A stretch of DNA of 64,000 nucleotides from Ferdinandcohnia sp036965045 (GTDB lineage Bacteria; Bacillota; Bacilli; Bacillales; Bacillaceae_L). The notes below the pieces were generated by a model that did no database searches, was not told the origin of the DNA, and saw only the letters and a program-made list of their open reading frames with translations. Below are positions 52,308 through 60,436 of this stretch, in pieces. The DNA is taken from NCBI RefSeq assembly GCF_036965045.1, contig NZ_JBALOV010000005.1:1-64000 (forward strand). Direction: 5' to 3'. Position numbers and translations under genes: made by a program. Every line of letters starts with the position of its first letter. Position 1 is the first letter of the stretch.

Positions 52308-53270
52308 CTATTTAATTACTAAATTTGGCTTTTTCTTCAAACTATGTCTGCCATCTATGAATCTTACAGTTCCCGATTTCGCACGCATAACAAGAGAATG
52401 AGTTGTCCCGATTGATCCTTTAAATTGAACCCCGCGCAGAAGCTCGCCGTCTGTCACTCCTGTTGCTGCAAATATGGCATCGTCACCGCTGACTAAGTCT
52501 TCCATCCGGAGCACCTTTGAAACATCTAATCCCATTTTTATACAACGAGCCATTTCCTCATCGTTTTGTGGAATAAGCTTCCCTTGGATTTCTCCTCCCA
52601 AACACTTTAGCGCCACTGCTGAAAGGACACCCTCAGGAGCTCCACCGGAACCGAATAAAATGTCAACACCTGTATGATCAAATGCTGTGTTAATCGCTCC
52701 TGCAACGTCACCGTCATTAATTAATTTTATCCGCGCACCAGCTTCGCGAAGCTGTGCGATGATATGCTCGTGTCTTGGACGGTTTAAGACTGTTGCCACG
52801 ACGTCTTCAATATCTTTATTTTTCGCTTTAGCGACTGCTTTCAGGTTGTCGATTATCGGTGCATCAATGTCGATTAGCCCCACTGCTTCTGGGCCAACTG
52901 CAATTTTTTCCATATACATATCTGGGGCATGGAGCAAATTACCGTGATCAGCTACCGCTAACACAGAAAGCGCATTCCATCCACCGGACGCTAAAATATT
53001 GGTGCCTTCAAGTGGGTCGACCGCGACGTCCACTCTAGGCCCGTAACCATTTCCAAGCTTTTCACCGATATACAGCATCGGTGCTTCATCCATTTCTCCT
53101 TCGCCGATAACAACTTGTCCCTTCATAGGAATTGTGTCAAATACGTCTCTCATTGCAGAAGTTGCTGCACCGTCAGCCTCATCTTTTTTGCCACGCCCCA
53201 TCCAACGGGCTGATGCTAATGCTGCTGCTTCTGTAACCCGTACAAGCTCCATTGATAAGCTTCTTTCCAT
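52308..53270 (-). CDS. glpX: Fructose-1,6-bisphosphatase class II
   Basis: A 320-residue GlpX-type phosphatase that converts fructose 1,6-bisphosphate to fructose 6-phosphate in gluconeogenesis. Metal-binding and active-site segments VVIGEGEMDEAPMLYIGE and VDVAVDPLEGTNI are present. The start at 53270 has AAGGGGGAAGG; the frame is open 45 codons further without family sequence. In B. subtilis glpX also lies between rho and murAB. Confidence 0.96.
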   Translation of the reverse strand: MERSLSMELVRVTEAAALASARWMGRGKKDEADGAATSAMRDVFDTIPMKGQVVIGEGEMDEAPMLYIGEKLGNGYGPRVDVAVDPLEGTNILASGGWNALSVLAVADHGNLLHAPDMYMEKIAVGPEAVGLIDIDAPIIDNLKAVAKAKNKDIEDVVATVLNRPRHEHIIAQLREAGARIKLINDGDVAGAINTAFDHTGVDILFGSGGAPEGVLSAVALKCLGGEIQGKLIPQNDEEMARCIKMGLDVSKVLRMEDLVSGDDAIFAATGVTDGELLRGVQFKGSIGTTHSLVMRAKSGTVRFIDGRHSLKKKPNLVIK

Positions 53271-53371
53271 GTTCCTTCCCCCTTGCAGATAGTAGTCTCT
53301 TTTTCCTTTATGTGTAACATCCCCATAACATAAAAACGCTTTCTCTCTACTTTTCCATTTAAGGATACATG

Positions 53372-53400
53372 AAAACTCCCACCTTTTGTAGTGGGAGTTT
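53372..53400 (-). terminator. Terminator of murAB
   Basis: AAAACTCCCAC ... GTGGGAGTTT, a 10-bp stem; minus strand ends GGGAGTTTTC. It lies 16 bases after the murAB stop. Confidence 0.85.
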
Positions 53401-53416
53401 GGCATTTTTCATACAT

Positions 53417-54703
53417 TTATGAATTTTGAAGCTGTTCAATTTCATCTTCTGTTAGACTTTCTCTCCATATCGTTGCACCTAAGCCTGTTAGCTTTTCTTC
53501 TAAATGGCTATAACCACGGTCGATATGCTCAAGTCCTGTAATTTCTGTAATGCCTTCTGCCATAAGACCAGCAACAACTAGTGAAGCTCCTGCACGTAGG
53601 TCACTTGCTTTCACTTTTGCTCCTTGAAGCTGTACAGGTCCAGTAACAATGGCTGAACGGCCTTCAACTTTAATCTGTGCATTCATACGACGAAGCTCAT
53701 CGATATGCTTAAATCTTGCGCCATAAATGGTATCTGTCACAATGCCTGTTCCACTTGCTTTTGTGAGCAAGGATGTAAAAGGCTGTTGGAGATCGGTTGG
53801 GAAACCTGGATACACAAGCGTTTTAATATCAACAGATTTTAAATCCTTATTTCCGGCAACCCAGATTTGATCGTCACTTGTTTCAACGGTTACACCCATT
53901 TCACGGAACTTGGCAATCAAGGATTCCAAGTGGAGTGGGATGACATTATCAATTAAGACACCTTCACCCATTGCGGCACCAATAATCATATATGTACCAG
54001 CTTCTATGCGGTCAGGAATAATGGTATGACGGCAGCCTTGTAAGGAATCAACGCCATCGATACGGATGACATCTGTTCCGGCTCCTTTTATTTTGGCTCC
54101 CATGCTTGTCAATAAGGTCGCAACATCAATAATTTCCGGTTCTTTTGCAGCATTTTCAATGACAGTACGTCCCTTTGCGCGGACTGCTGCGAGCATGATA
54201 TTTATCGTTGCACCAACACTTACAACGTCAAGGTAGATACGAGCACCGCGTAGTTCATCGGCACGAAGGTAGATTGCACCTTGTTCGTTCGTCACTTCTG
54301 CCCCTAATGCTTCAAAGCCCTTGATATGTTGGTCAATTGGTCTTGGACCTAGGTGACAGCCACCGGGTAAACCAATTACCGCCTTTTTAAAACGACCAAG
54401 CATGGCACCCATTAAATAATAGGATGCACGAAGCTTTTTTACTTTTCCGTTCGGTAATGGCATTGACACAATATTAGTTGGGTCAACGTAGATTTCTTCT
54501 TTACTTATCTCTACATGACCCCCGATTTCTTCAAGCAAATCACCTAAAATTTGCACGTCTGAAATATCAGGTAGTCCTTCAATTGTAACCGGCGATTCTG
54601 CAAGGATTGTTGCTGGAATGAGAGCAACCGCACTGTTCTTTGCCCCACTGATTTTTACAGATCCTTTTAGTGGATAACCGCCTGCTATTTTTAGTTTTTC
54701 CAT
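53417..54703 (-). CDS. murAB: UDP-N-acetylglucosamine 1-carboxyvinyltransferase (MurA, second copy)
   Basis: A 428-residue MurA paralog (MurZ/MurAB type). The catalytic Cys is in PGGCHLGPRPIDQH (about Cys116) and Lys22 in GAKN. Its place next to fbaA and glpX matches B. subtilis murAB. It probably backs up MurAA under some conditions. The ATG at 54703 follows AAGGGAG; the frame is open 21 codons further. Confidence 0.95.
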   Translation of the reverse strand: MEKLKIAGGYPLKGSVKISGAKNSAVALIPATILAESPVTIEGLPDISDVQILGDLLEEIGGHVEISKEEIYVDPTNIVSMPLPNGKVKKLRASYYLMGAMLGRFKKAVIGLPGGCHLGPRPIDQHIKGFEALGAEVTNEQGAIYLRADELRGARIYLDVVSVGATINIMLAAVRAKGRTVIENAAKEPEIIDVATLLTSMGAKIKGAGTDVIRIDGVDSLQGCRHTIIPDRIEAGTYMIIGAAMGEGVLIDNVIPLHLESLIAKFREMGVTVETSDDQIWVAGNKDLKSVDIKTLVYPGFPTDLQQPFTSLLTKASGTGIVTDTIYGARFKHIDELRRMNAQIKVEGRSAIVTGPVQLQGAKVKASDLRAGASLVVAGLMAEGITEITGLEHIDRGYSHLEEKLTGLGATIWRESLTEDEIEQLQNS

Positions 54704-55369
54704 ATGTGGCTCCCTTCTAGCGAAGATAACGGTATTGTAAGGGAACCTTGAATGCCGCGGATACACCCTGTTTGGTGACTAAAATCAGTGTTTCGGCAGT
54801 TCTATTCCCTATTTACGTTACGTAGCACGTAACATCACTTCACTCGAATTGGTATATTTTAACACGAATTCACTGCATAAATGTACAAGTATTAATTCTT
54901 AGTTTACTCAAAAATATAAAAATCATGTTTCATTTTATACCTTTTCACTAAAACAATCAAATTCGTCCACTAAAGATATTTCTTTAGGGAATTCTTCCAT
55001 AGTACTAAAGTTGTGGATCTTTTTTTGAAGTGTGATTGAAGTGATTCTAGTTGAAGGTCTAATAGATGTACGTTTGAACGTTCGTCTAGGTTTCAATCTC
55101 GTTTGGGTAAGTTACACAAATCAGCTCCTTCCACTTTTCTATGTGTTGATGATCTGCAATTACCCCTTGACTCCCAGTTTCGGCAAGGATTACCTTGCGC
55201 TTTTTTGTCTCTAGCTTCGGGCGCGCTTTGCGCTTTTCTTATTATAACGCAAGAAAACCGCTATTTCCAAATCACGTTATACATAACAGGAAATTAGCGG
55301 CTTTTCTATATGGTTTGGAGATAATTCTCCAATCTATTTAATTAGACGTTCGAAATTCAAAAAGGTTTC
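54704..55369. other. 666-bp gene-free region where tal is expected
   Basis: No transaldolase gene (tal, present here in B. subtilis) or other ORF of use. Contents: the murAB leader, the palindrome GTTACGT-AGC-ACGTAAC (54817-54833), fragments of the GCGCTT-type repeat around 55190-55240, and the fbaA terminator. Confidence 0.6.
55254..55304 (-). terminator. Terminator region of fbaA
   Basis: Minus strand GCCGCTAATTTCC ... GGAAATAGCGG followed by TTTTCTT, about 65 bases after the fbaA stop; the loop is long (about 20 nt). Confidence 0.65.
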
Positions 55370-56227
55370 TTACGCTTTTCCAGAAGATCCGAATTCACGC
55401 ATTTTGCCTTTTACTGTTTCACGAATCGCATCACGAGCAGGTCCTAAATATTTACGTGGATCATACTCATCTGGCTTAGCAGCTAGTGTTTCACGAACTG
55501 CTTTCGCTGAAGCAATTTGGTTTTCAGTGTTTACATTGATTTTTGCAGTTCCGAGAGAAATTGATTTTTGGATATCTTTTGTTGGAATTCCAGTTCCACC
55601 GTGAAGTACTAGTGGTAAACCAGTTTTATTTCCGATCTCTTCCATCTCTTTGAAGCCAAGGTTTGGTTCACCTTTGTAAGGACCGTGAACAGAACCTAGA
55701 GCAGGCGCTAAGCAATCAATACCAGTGCGGTTGACAAGCTCAACACACTCATTTACATCAGCGTAAATAACACCTTCTGCAATAACGTCGTCTTCTTGTC
55801 CACCAACAGTACCAAGCTCTGCTTCTACAGATACTCCGTGGAAATGTGCAAGTTCAACAACTTTAGATGTAATCTCAATGTTCTCTTCAAATGGATGATG
55901 AGAAGCGTCAATCATAACAGATGTGAATCCAGCGTGAATGGCTTTTGCACAATTCTCGAAAGAAGAGCCATGATCAAGATGGATAGCAACTGGAACCGTA
56001 ACCTTATAGTCTTCCATAAGTGCTTTCACCATTGCAACAACGGTATTGAATCCACCCATATATCGGCCCGCACCTTCAGATACACCTAGAATAACTGGTG
56101 AGTTTTCTTCTTGTGCAGCTTGTAGAATCGCTTGTGTAAACTCAAGGTTGTTTAAGTTAAATTGACCTACTGCATACCCTTCTGCTTTTGCTTTTTCAAG
56201 CATCTCTTTCATTGAAACCAAAGGCAT
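55370..56227 (-). CDS. fbaA: Fructose-bisphosphate aldolase class II
   Basis: A 285-residue zinc enzyme of glycolysis and gluconeogenesis that cleaves fructose 1,6-bisphosphate. Zinc ligands lie in IHLDHGSSFE and VLHGGTGIPTKDI, and the active-site Asp in the first. N-terminus MPLVSMKEMLEKAKAEGYAV is typical of Bacillus FbaA. It starts after AAAGGAGG. Two cre-like 14-mers occur 265-290 bases upstream. Confidence 0.97.
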   Translation of the reverse strand: MPLVSMKEMLEKAKAEGYAVGQFNLNNLEFTQAILQAAQEENSPVILGVSEGAGRYMGGFNTVVAMVKALMEDYKVTVPVAIHLDHGSSFENCAKAIHAGFTSVMIDASHHPFEENIEITSKVVELAHFHGVSVEAELGTVGGQEDDVIAEGVIYADVNECVELVNRTGIDCLAPALGSVHGPYKGEPNLGFKEMEEIGNKTGLPLVLHGGTGIPTKDIQKSISLGTAKINVNTENQIASAKAVRETLAAKPDEYDPRKYLGPARDAIRETVKGKMREFGSSGKA

Positions 56228-56558
56228 GTGAATTTCCTCCTTTTGTACCGTTTTTTATGTAGGGTTTATGCCCTATACACATAGAACCACGGCAAAGAAA
56301 CACCGAGGCTAATTGTATCCTATTCCAAAGATTTCGTATCACCTAATAGAATGACCGAAACAAAATCATAATATGTAAAACGTAGATAGAAAACATGACA
56401 AAAAGCACATAAAAATGCCTTTTGTAATAAGGAATAGCAACAATACAGTACTAAGCATATCACAAGATTTTGATTTCGCAAGAGACCTGATTTCACGCGT
56501 TTTCACCTGAAGCGTTTTCATTTTAATAATAACGCGGTTTAATCATTTTTTGTGTTTT
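56228..56558. other. 331-bp intergenic region between spo0F and fbaA
   Basis: No gene. It contains the fbaA leader, an A/T-rich hairpin near 56400-56425 and two cre-like sequences. Promoter assignment is uncertain. Confidence 0.5.
56492..56520 (-). promoter_or_regulatory. Tandem cre-like sequences between spo0F and fbaA
   Basis: Minus strand TGAAAACGCTTCAG (56507-56520) and TGAAAACGCGTGAA (56492-56505) each agree with most of the CcpA cre consensus TGWAANCGNTNWCA, one base apart. Confidence 0.4.
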
Positions 56559-56930
56559 TTATTCGAATTTTAATGGAATATTTGCCCTAACTGCTTCACG
56601 TAGCTCGTCAATGTCAAAAGGCTTTGCAAAATGGGTAATTGCTCCCAAATCCTTCGCTTCCTGAATCATATCAAGCTCTCCATATGCCGTCATTATAATG
56701 ACTCGAATATCCTGATTAATTTTTTTAAGTCTTTTTAAGATTTCAATCCCGTCCATACCAGGTATTTTCATATCTAGTAAAACTAAATCTGGAGAGTGTT
56801 TTTGAACAATATCGATTGCTTGTACTCCATTAGCTGCTTGGAATGTCTTGTAACCTTCTTTTTGAAAAACTTCGTTTAACAAAATTCGTATTCCGTATTG
56901 GTCATCCACAATTAAGATTTTTTCTGACAT
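56559..56930 (-). CDS. spo0F: Sporulation phosphotransferase Spo0F
   Basis: A 123-residue single-domain response regulator of the sporulation phosphorelay: it receives phosphate from Kin kinases and passes it to Spo0B. It has KILIVDDQYGIRILLNEVF with the acidic pocket, the phosphorylated Asp54 in LVLLDMKIPGMDG, Thr in VIIMTAYGELDM and Lys104-equivalent in FAKPFDIDEL. It is almost identical to B. subtilis Spo0F as remembered. A SigH promoter and a Spo0A box lie upstream. Confidence 0.97.
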   Translation of the reverse strand: MSEKILIVDDQYGIRILLNEVFQKEGYKTFQAANGVQAIDIVQKHSPDLVLLDMKIPGMDGIEILKRLKKINQDIRVIIMTAYGELDMIQEAKDLGAITHFAKPFDIDELREAVRANIPLKFE

Positions 56931-57043
56931 TCTGTAAAAACCCCCCTTAAATAGATAAAAATAATAGGATTACTTGCCTTGGTATTTACGACCGTTTTTT
57001 GGACGTTCGTTTTTTCGAATATTATTATATCGTTATTCATTTT

Positions 57044-57073
57044 TAATTCTACCAAAAGTAACAAATTTCCTTC
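57044..57073 (-). promoter_or_regulatory. SigH-type promoter of spo0F
   Basis: Minus strand GAAGGAAAT (plus 57065-57073), 12 bp, GTAGAATTA (57044-57052). It fits RNAGGAWWW-N11/12-RNNGAATWW at every fixed base. The leader would be about 107 nt. Confidence 0.75.
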
Positions 57074-57126
57074 TTTTTACGCAGAAAACTTTATTTCAAA
57101 GAGCGAAATAAGTTTAATCAACATAA

Positions 57127-57133
57127 TTCGACA
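57127..57133 (-). promoter_or_regulatory. Spo0A box upstream of spo0F
   Basis: TGTCGAA on the minus strand, about 55 bp upstream of the SigH -35, a position where Spo0A~P could activate. It also lies 80 bp before the plus-strand DUF2529 gene. Confidence 0.55.
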
Positions 57134-57214
57134 TCATTTCTTATTTTTTTCATATAACGTTATAATGATAATATATGGAAATATATAAATTGTTTAGAAA
57201 GGAAAATTACATAT

Positions 57215-57748
57215 ATGTTAAAAATGTTTACGACGCAGCTTCAGGGACATTTTAATCGGATCATGGAGCAAGAGGAAATGAATATGGAGGATGGCGCAAG
57301 AATTCTTGCCCAGTCTGTAATTAGCGAGGGAGCCATATTCGTACATGGCTTTGGTGAGATGGCAGCCGTTGTAACCGAAGCTTTGGTTGGCGCTGAGCCG
57401 TTAAAGTCCGCTAAGCCTTTATTTACGAATGGAAAAATGAACGAGATGGAGGGTGTCGATTCTGTTCTATTAATAACTCGTTTTTCAACCGATGAAGAAG
57501 CGATCAAGCTAGCTGAAGAACTTCGAAGGAACGGAATTCAGACGGTAGCGATTTCTGCAATTGTAAAAACAGAGAGTCAACATACTCTGGATCATGTCGT
57601 CGATATTCATATTGATAGTAAGCTTAAAAAACCATTAATTCCAGATGAAGTCGGTACCCGCTTCGGTTTTCCAAGCGTGATGACAGCTTTATACGCCTAT
57701 TTCGGACTAAAATTTACAATCAAAGAAATGGTCGAAGAATTCGAATAG
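57215..57748 (+). CDS. ywjG: DUF2529 family protein (YwjG)
   Basis: A 177-residue protein of unknown function found between spo0F and pyrG in Bacillus. It resembles a SIS-type sugar-phosphate fold: GAIFVHGFGEMAAVVTEAL and VLLITRFSTDEEAIKLAEEL. The start has AGAAAGGAAA upstream. It is divergent from spo0F and convergent with pyrG, sharing a bidirectional terminator. Confidence 0.85.
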   Translation: MLKMFTTQLQGHFNRIMEQEEMNMEDGARILAQSVISEGAIFVHGFGEMAAVVTEALVGAEPLKSAKPLFTNGKMNEMEGVDSVLLITRFSTDEEAIKLAEELRRNGIQTVAISAIVKTESQHTLDHVVDIHIDSKLKKPLIPDEVGTRFGFPSVMTALYAYFGLKFTIKEMVEEFE

Positions 57749-57761
57749 GCCAAATATAATA

Positions 57762-57796
57762 AAAAATGGCGAGTGCTTAGTTCTCTCGCCATTTTT
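57762..57796. terminator. Bidirectional terminator between ywjG and pyrG
   Basis: AAAAATGGCGAG-TGCTTAGTTCT-CTCGCCATTTTT, a 12-bp stem with A/T flanks for both directions. Confidence 0.92.
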
Positions 57797-57806
57797 ATAT
57801 CGTTTG

Positions 57807-59414
57807 TTACATTTTCTCTGTGTTTGTTAGGGATGCTCGAATAAATTCTCTAAATAATGGTTGTGGACGGTTTGGTCTTGATTTAAATTCTGGGTGGAAT
57901 TGAGAAGCCACAAACCATGGGTGATCTTTCAACTCGATAATTTCAACAAGACGTCCATCTGGGCTTGTCCCCGAGAAAACAAAGCCTGCTTCTTCCATTG
58001 CTTGACGATAATGGTTGTTAAATTCATAACGATGACGATGGCGCTCATAGACCACTTCATCATTATAGGCCTCATATGCCTTTGTCCCTTCTTCAATTTT
58101 ACAAGGGAATAGTCCAAGACGTAATGTTCCGCCTAAATCCTCGATATCCTTTTGCTCTGGTAAAAGGTCAATGATTGGATGCGGCGTATCTGGATCAAGC
58201 TCCGCAGAATGTGCGCCTTCTAAACCAAGTACATTTCGTGCAAATTCAACAGAAGCTAACTGCATGCCAAGACAAATACCTAGTAATGGTGTTTTTGTCT
58301 CTCTCGCATATTTTAGAGCGACAATTTTTCCATCCACGCCACGGTCACCAAAGCCACCAGGGACAAGGATTCCATCAGAGCCAGCTAGCATTTCTGCCAC
58401 ATTTTCATCTGTAACTTCTTCAGAATTAACCCAGTTGATATTGATATCAGAATCAAATGCATATCCGGCATGCTTTAATGCCTCAGCAACAGATAGATAG
58501 GCATCCTGAAGCTCTACATATTTTCCGACCAATGCAATATTTGTTGTTTTTGTTAGGTGTGTCACCTTCTCAACAAGCTGGATCCAATCGCTCATGTCTG
58601 CTTCCTTGCAATCTAGTTGTAAGTGTTCACAGGCGATTTGGTCAATGCCCTGTTGTTGAAGAGATAACGGGATTGAATATAAAGTTTCCGCATCACGACT
58701 CTCAAACACGGCTCTTGAATCAATGTCACAGAATAGCGCAATTTTATCCTTCATATCCTCTGAAATTGGCATTTCTGTACGGAGCACAATGATGTTTGGC
58801 TGAATTCCTAGACTGCGAAGCTCCTTAACACTGTGCTGGGTTGGCTTTGTCTTCATTTCTCCAGCCGCTTTAATGTAAGGTACAAGCGTACAATGCACAT
58901 ACATTACATTGCGGGCACCTACATCACTTTTAATTTGACGGACCGCTTCAAGGAAAGGTAATGATTCGATGTCACCTACCGTACCACCAATCTCCGTAAT
59001 CACGACGTCTGCATTTGTTTCATGGCCCGCACGAAACACTCTATCTTTGATTTCGTTTGTAATATGTGGGATAACCTGAACAGTTGCCCCTAAATAATCA
59101 CCGCGACGCTCTTTCTTTAACACAGTTGAATAGATTTTACCTGTCGTCACGTTGCTGTATTTATTTAGGTTAATGTCGATAAAACGTTCATAGTGTCCTA
59201 AGTCAAGGTCTGTTTCGGCACCGTCATCGGTAACGAACACTTCACCATGCTGGTATGGACTCATGGTTCCTGGGTCCACGTTAATGTATGGGTCGAATTT
59301 TTGAATCGTTACATTCAACCCTCGGTTTTTTAGTAAACGGCCTAAAGATGCGGCAACAATCCCTTTTCCAAGGGATGATACAACCCCACCTGTTACAAAA
59401 ATATACTTCGTCAT
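57807..59414 (-). CDS. pyrG: CTP synthase
   Basis: A 535-residue enzyme that aminates UTP to CTP with glutamine. The synthase domain starts KYIFVTGGVVSSLGKGI, and the glutaminase domain has the catalytic Cys in LLGICLGMQLA (about residue 380) and the His/Glu in QFHPEFKSRP. The start chosen (59414) gives the normal N-terminus; GGGGGA lies ten bases upstream. The leader carries the known CTP-sensing attenuator of Bacillus pyrG. Confidence 0.98.
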   Translation of the reverse strand: MTKYIFVTGGVVSSLGKGIVAASLGRLLKNRGLNVTIQKFDPYINVDPGTMSPYQHGEVFVTDDGAETDLDLGHYERFIDINLNKYSNVTTGKIYSTVLKKERRGDYLGATVQVIPHITNEIKDRVFRAGHETNADVVITEIGGTVGDIESLPFLEAVRQIKSDVGARNVMYVHCTLVPYIKAAGEMKTKPTQHSVKELRSLGIQPNIIVLRTEMPISEDMKDKIALFCDIDSRAVFESRDAETLYSIPLSLQQQGIDQIACEHLQLDCKEADMSDWIQLVEKVTHLTKTTNIALVGKYVELQDAYLSVAEALKHAGYAFDSDININWVNSEEVTDENVAEMLAGSDGILVPGGFGDRGVDGKIVALKYARETKTPLLGICLGMQLASVEFARNVLGLEGAHSAELDPDTPHPIIDLLPEQKDIEDLGGTLRLGLFPCKIEEGTKAYEAYNDEVVYERHRHRYEFNNHYRQAMEEAGFVFSGTSPDGRLVEIIELKDHPWFVASQFHPEFKSRPNRPQPLFREFIRASLTNTEKM

Positions 59415-59523
59415 CTTTCTATTTTCCCCCAATCATGTCATTAGTTAAAGTTTGCTCAAATATATTAATTTGTATAAAGGAATCTTTCTTTTGCGGGGGA
59501 TTATCTTTTTTACCTATATAAAA

Positions 59524-59557
59524 TAAAAAAGCTCCGCTTACTATAAGTAAGGGAGCG
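59524..59557 (-). terminator. Leader terminator (attenuator) of pyrG
   Basis: Minus strand GCTCCCTTAC-TTATA-GTAAGCGGAGC followed by T6, about 45 nt after the transcription start. The 5' arm contains CTCCC, which could pair with a run of added G residues at the transcript 5' end and so prevent the hairpin. Confidence 0.85.
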
Positions 59558-59594
59558 AAACTCGTAATATGGTTTCGTAGATACTCTTTTTTTA

Positions 59595-59636
59595 GAGCCC
59601 AAAAAGTATTCTACCGAGTAAAGATAGAAAAGTCAA
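59595..59636 (-). promoter_or_regulatory. pyrG promoter with GGGCTC start for CTP-dependent attenuation
   Basis: Minus strand TTGACT (plus 59631-59636), 17 bp, TAGAAT (59608-59613), then 7 bp to GGGCTC (59595-59600), first base of the transcript at 59600. In B. subtilis low CTP makes the polymerase stall at the C and add extra Gs, which block the leader terminator. All needed parts are visible here. Confidence 0.85.
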
Positions 59637-59680
59637 TATGTAGTTTGAGTGGTGTTTTCGTTCCCATCATGTCTACTATA

Positions 59681-60241
59681 TTAGTCTTCTTCCTCTTCTT
59701 CCTCGAGTTCTTCATCGTCTTCTAACTCATATTCTTCATCTTCTAATAATTCATCTTCGTCTTCGTCGAAATCCTCTTCGTCGTCGATATCATCGAAGTC
59801 CTCTTCTTCCTCTTCGTCTTCGATGTCATCAATATCTTCATCTTCTTCATCAAAATCCTCATCGAAATCAAGATCATCTTCGTCAAGGTCATCAAAGCCG
59901 ATAAGATCGTCATCCTCGTCCTTCTTCTTCTTGCCCTTTTTCTTCTTCTTCGGTTTTTCCGTATGAATAACCTCTTCATCGATTTGTTCGTACGGATACC
60001 ATGTACGAAGTCCCCAACGATTATCACCTAATGTAATAAAACGACCATCGATATTGATGTCTGTATAAAACTGAGAAATTCTTACGCGAAGTTCTTCTTC
60101 GGAAAGCTCTAATACTTTTGCTACTTCGTCAACTAGCTCGTTAAAGGTAATCGCATCTTTTCTCCCTAAGAAAATCTCATACGCTACTTCAAGCATTGAC
60201 ATTTCTTTTATTTGCTCTGGTGAGTATTGATCTAGACTCAT
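59681..60241 (-). CDS. rpoE: RNA polymerase delta subunit
   Basis: A 186-residue protein specific to Firmicutes that binds core RNA polymerase and speeds recycling. The folded N-terminal HARE-HTH domain (about residues 1-95, SPEQIKEMSMLEVAYEIFL) is joined by KPKKKKKGKKKKDED to a C-terminal tail made almost only of Asp and Glu (about 75 residues). The ATG at 60241 has AAAGGGAG upstream; a TTG one codon earlier is not needed. It lies upstream of pyrG as in B. subtilis. Confidence 0.97.
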   Translation of the reverse strand: MSLDQYSPEQIKEMSMLEVAYEIFLGRKDAITFNELVDEVAKVLELSEEELRVRISQFYTDINIDGRFITLGDNRWGLRTWYPYEQIDEEVIHTEKPKKKKKGKKKKDEDDDLIGFDDLDEDDLDFDEDFDEEDEDIDDIEDEEEEEDFDDIDDEEDFDEDEDELLEDEEYELEDDEELEEEEEED

Positions 60242-60396
60242 CAAGGCACTCCCTTTCTATGTATGTAACTACAAATCATGGTAAAAACTTGAGTATAATT
60301 TTTAACTTTGAACTAAATAAAAAATAAGTTCTGTAAAATACATATCATTCATTATAAACAAAATCAACCACTTTATGCCAGTCTATACATTTTTTA

Positions 60397-60426
60397 AGGC
60401 TGAGTCATCTTATTTTGACCCAGCCT
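60397..60426. other. Hairpin downstream of icmF
   Basis: AGGCTG-A-GTCA ... TGAC-C-CAGCCT stem, eleven bases after the icmF stop. No T-tract on the minus strand, so termination is uncertain. Confidence 0.4.
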
Positions 60427-60436
60427 CGATCTTTTT

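Noticed and set aside
55032..55297. Small plus-strand ORFs in the murAB-fbaA gap
   Set aside because: They run through repeat fragments and the fbaA terminator and lack Shine-Dalgarno signals.
60397..60426. Intrinsic terminator of icmF
   Set aside because: The stem is good but no T-tract follows on the minus strand; listed only as a hairpin.
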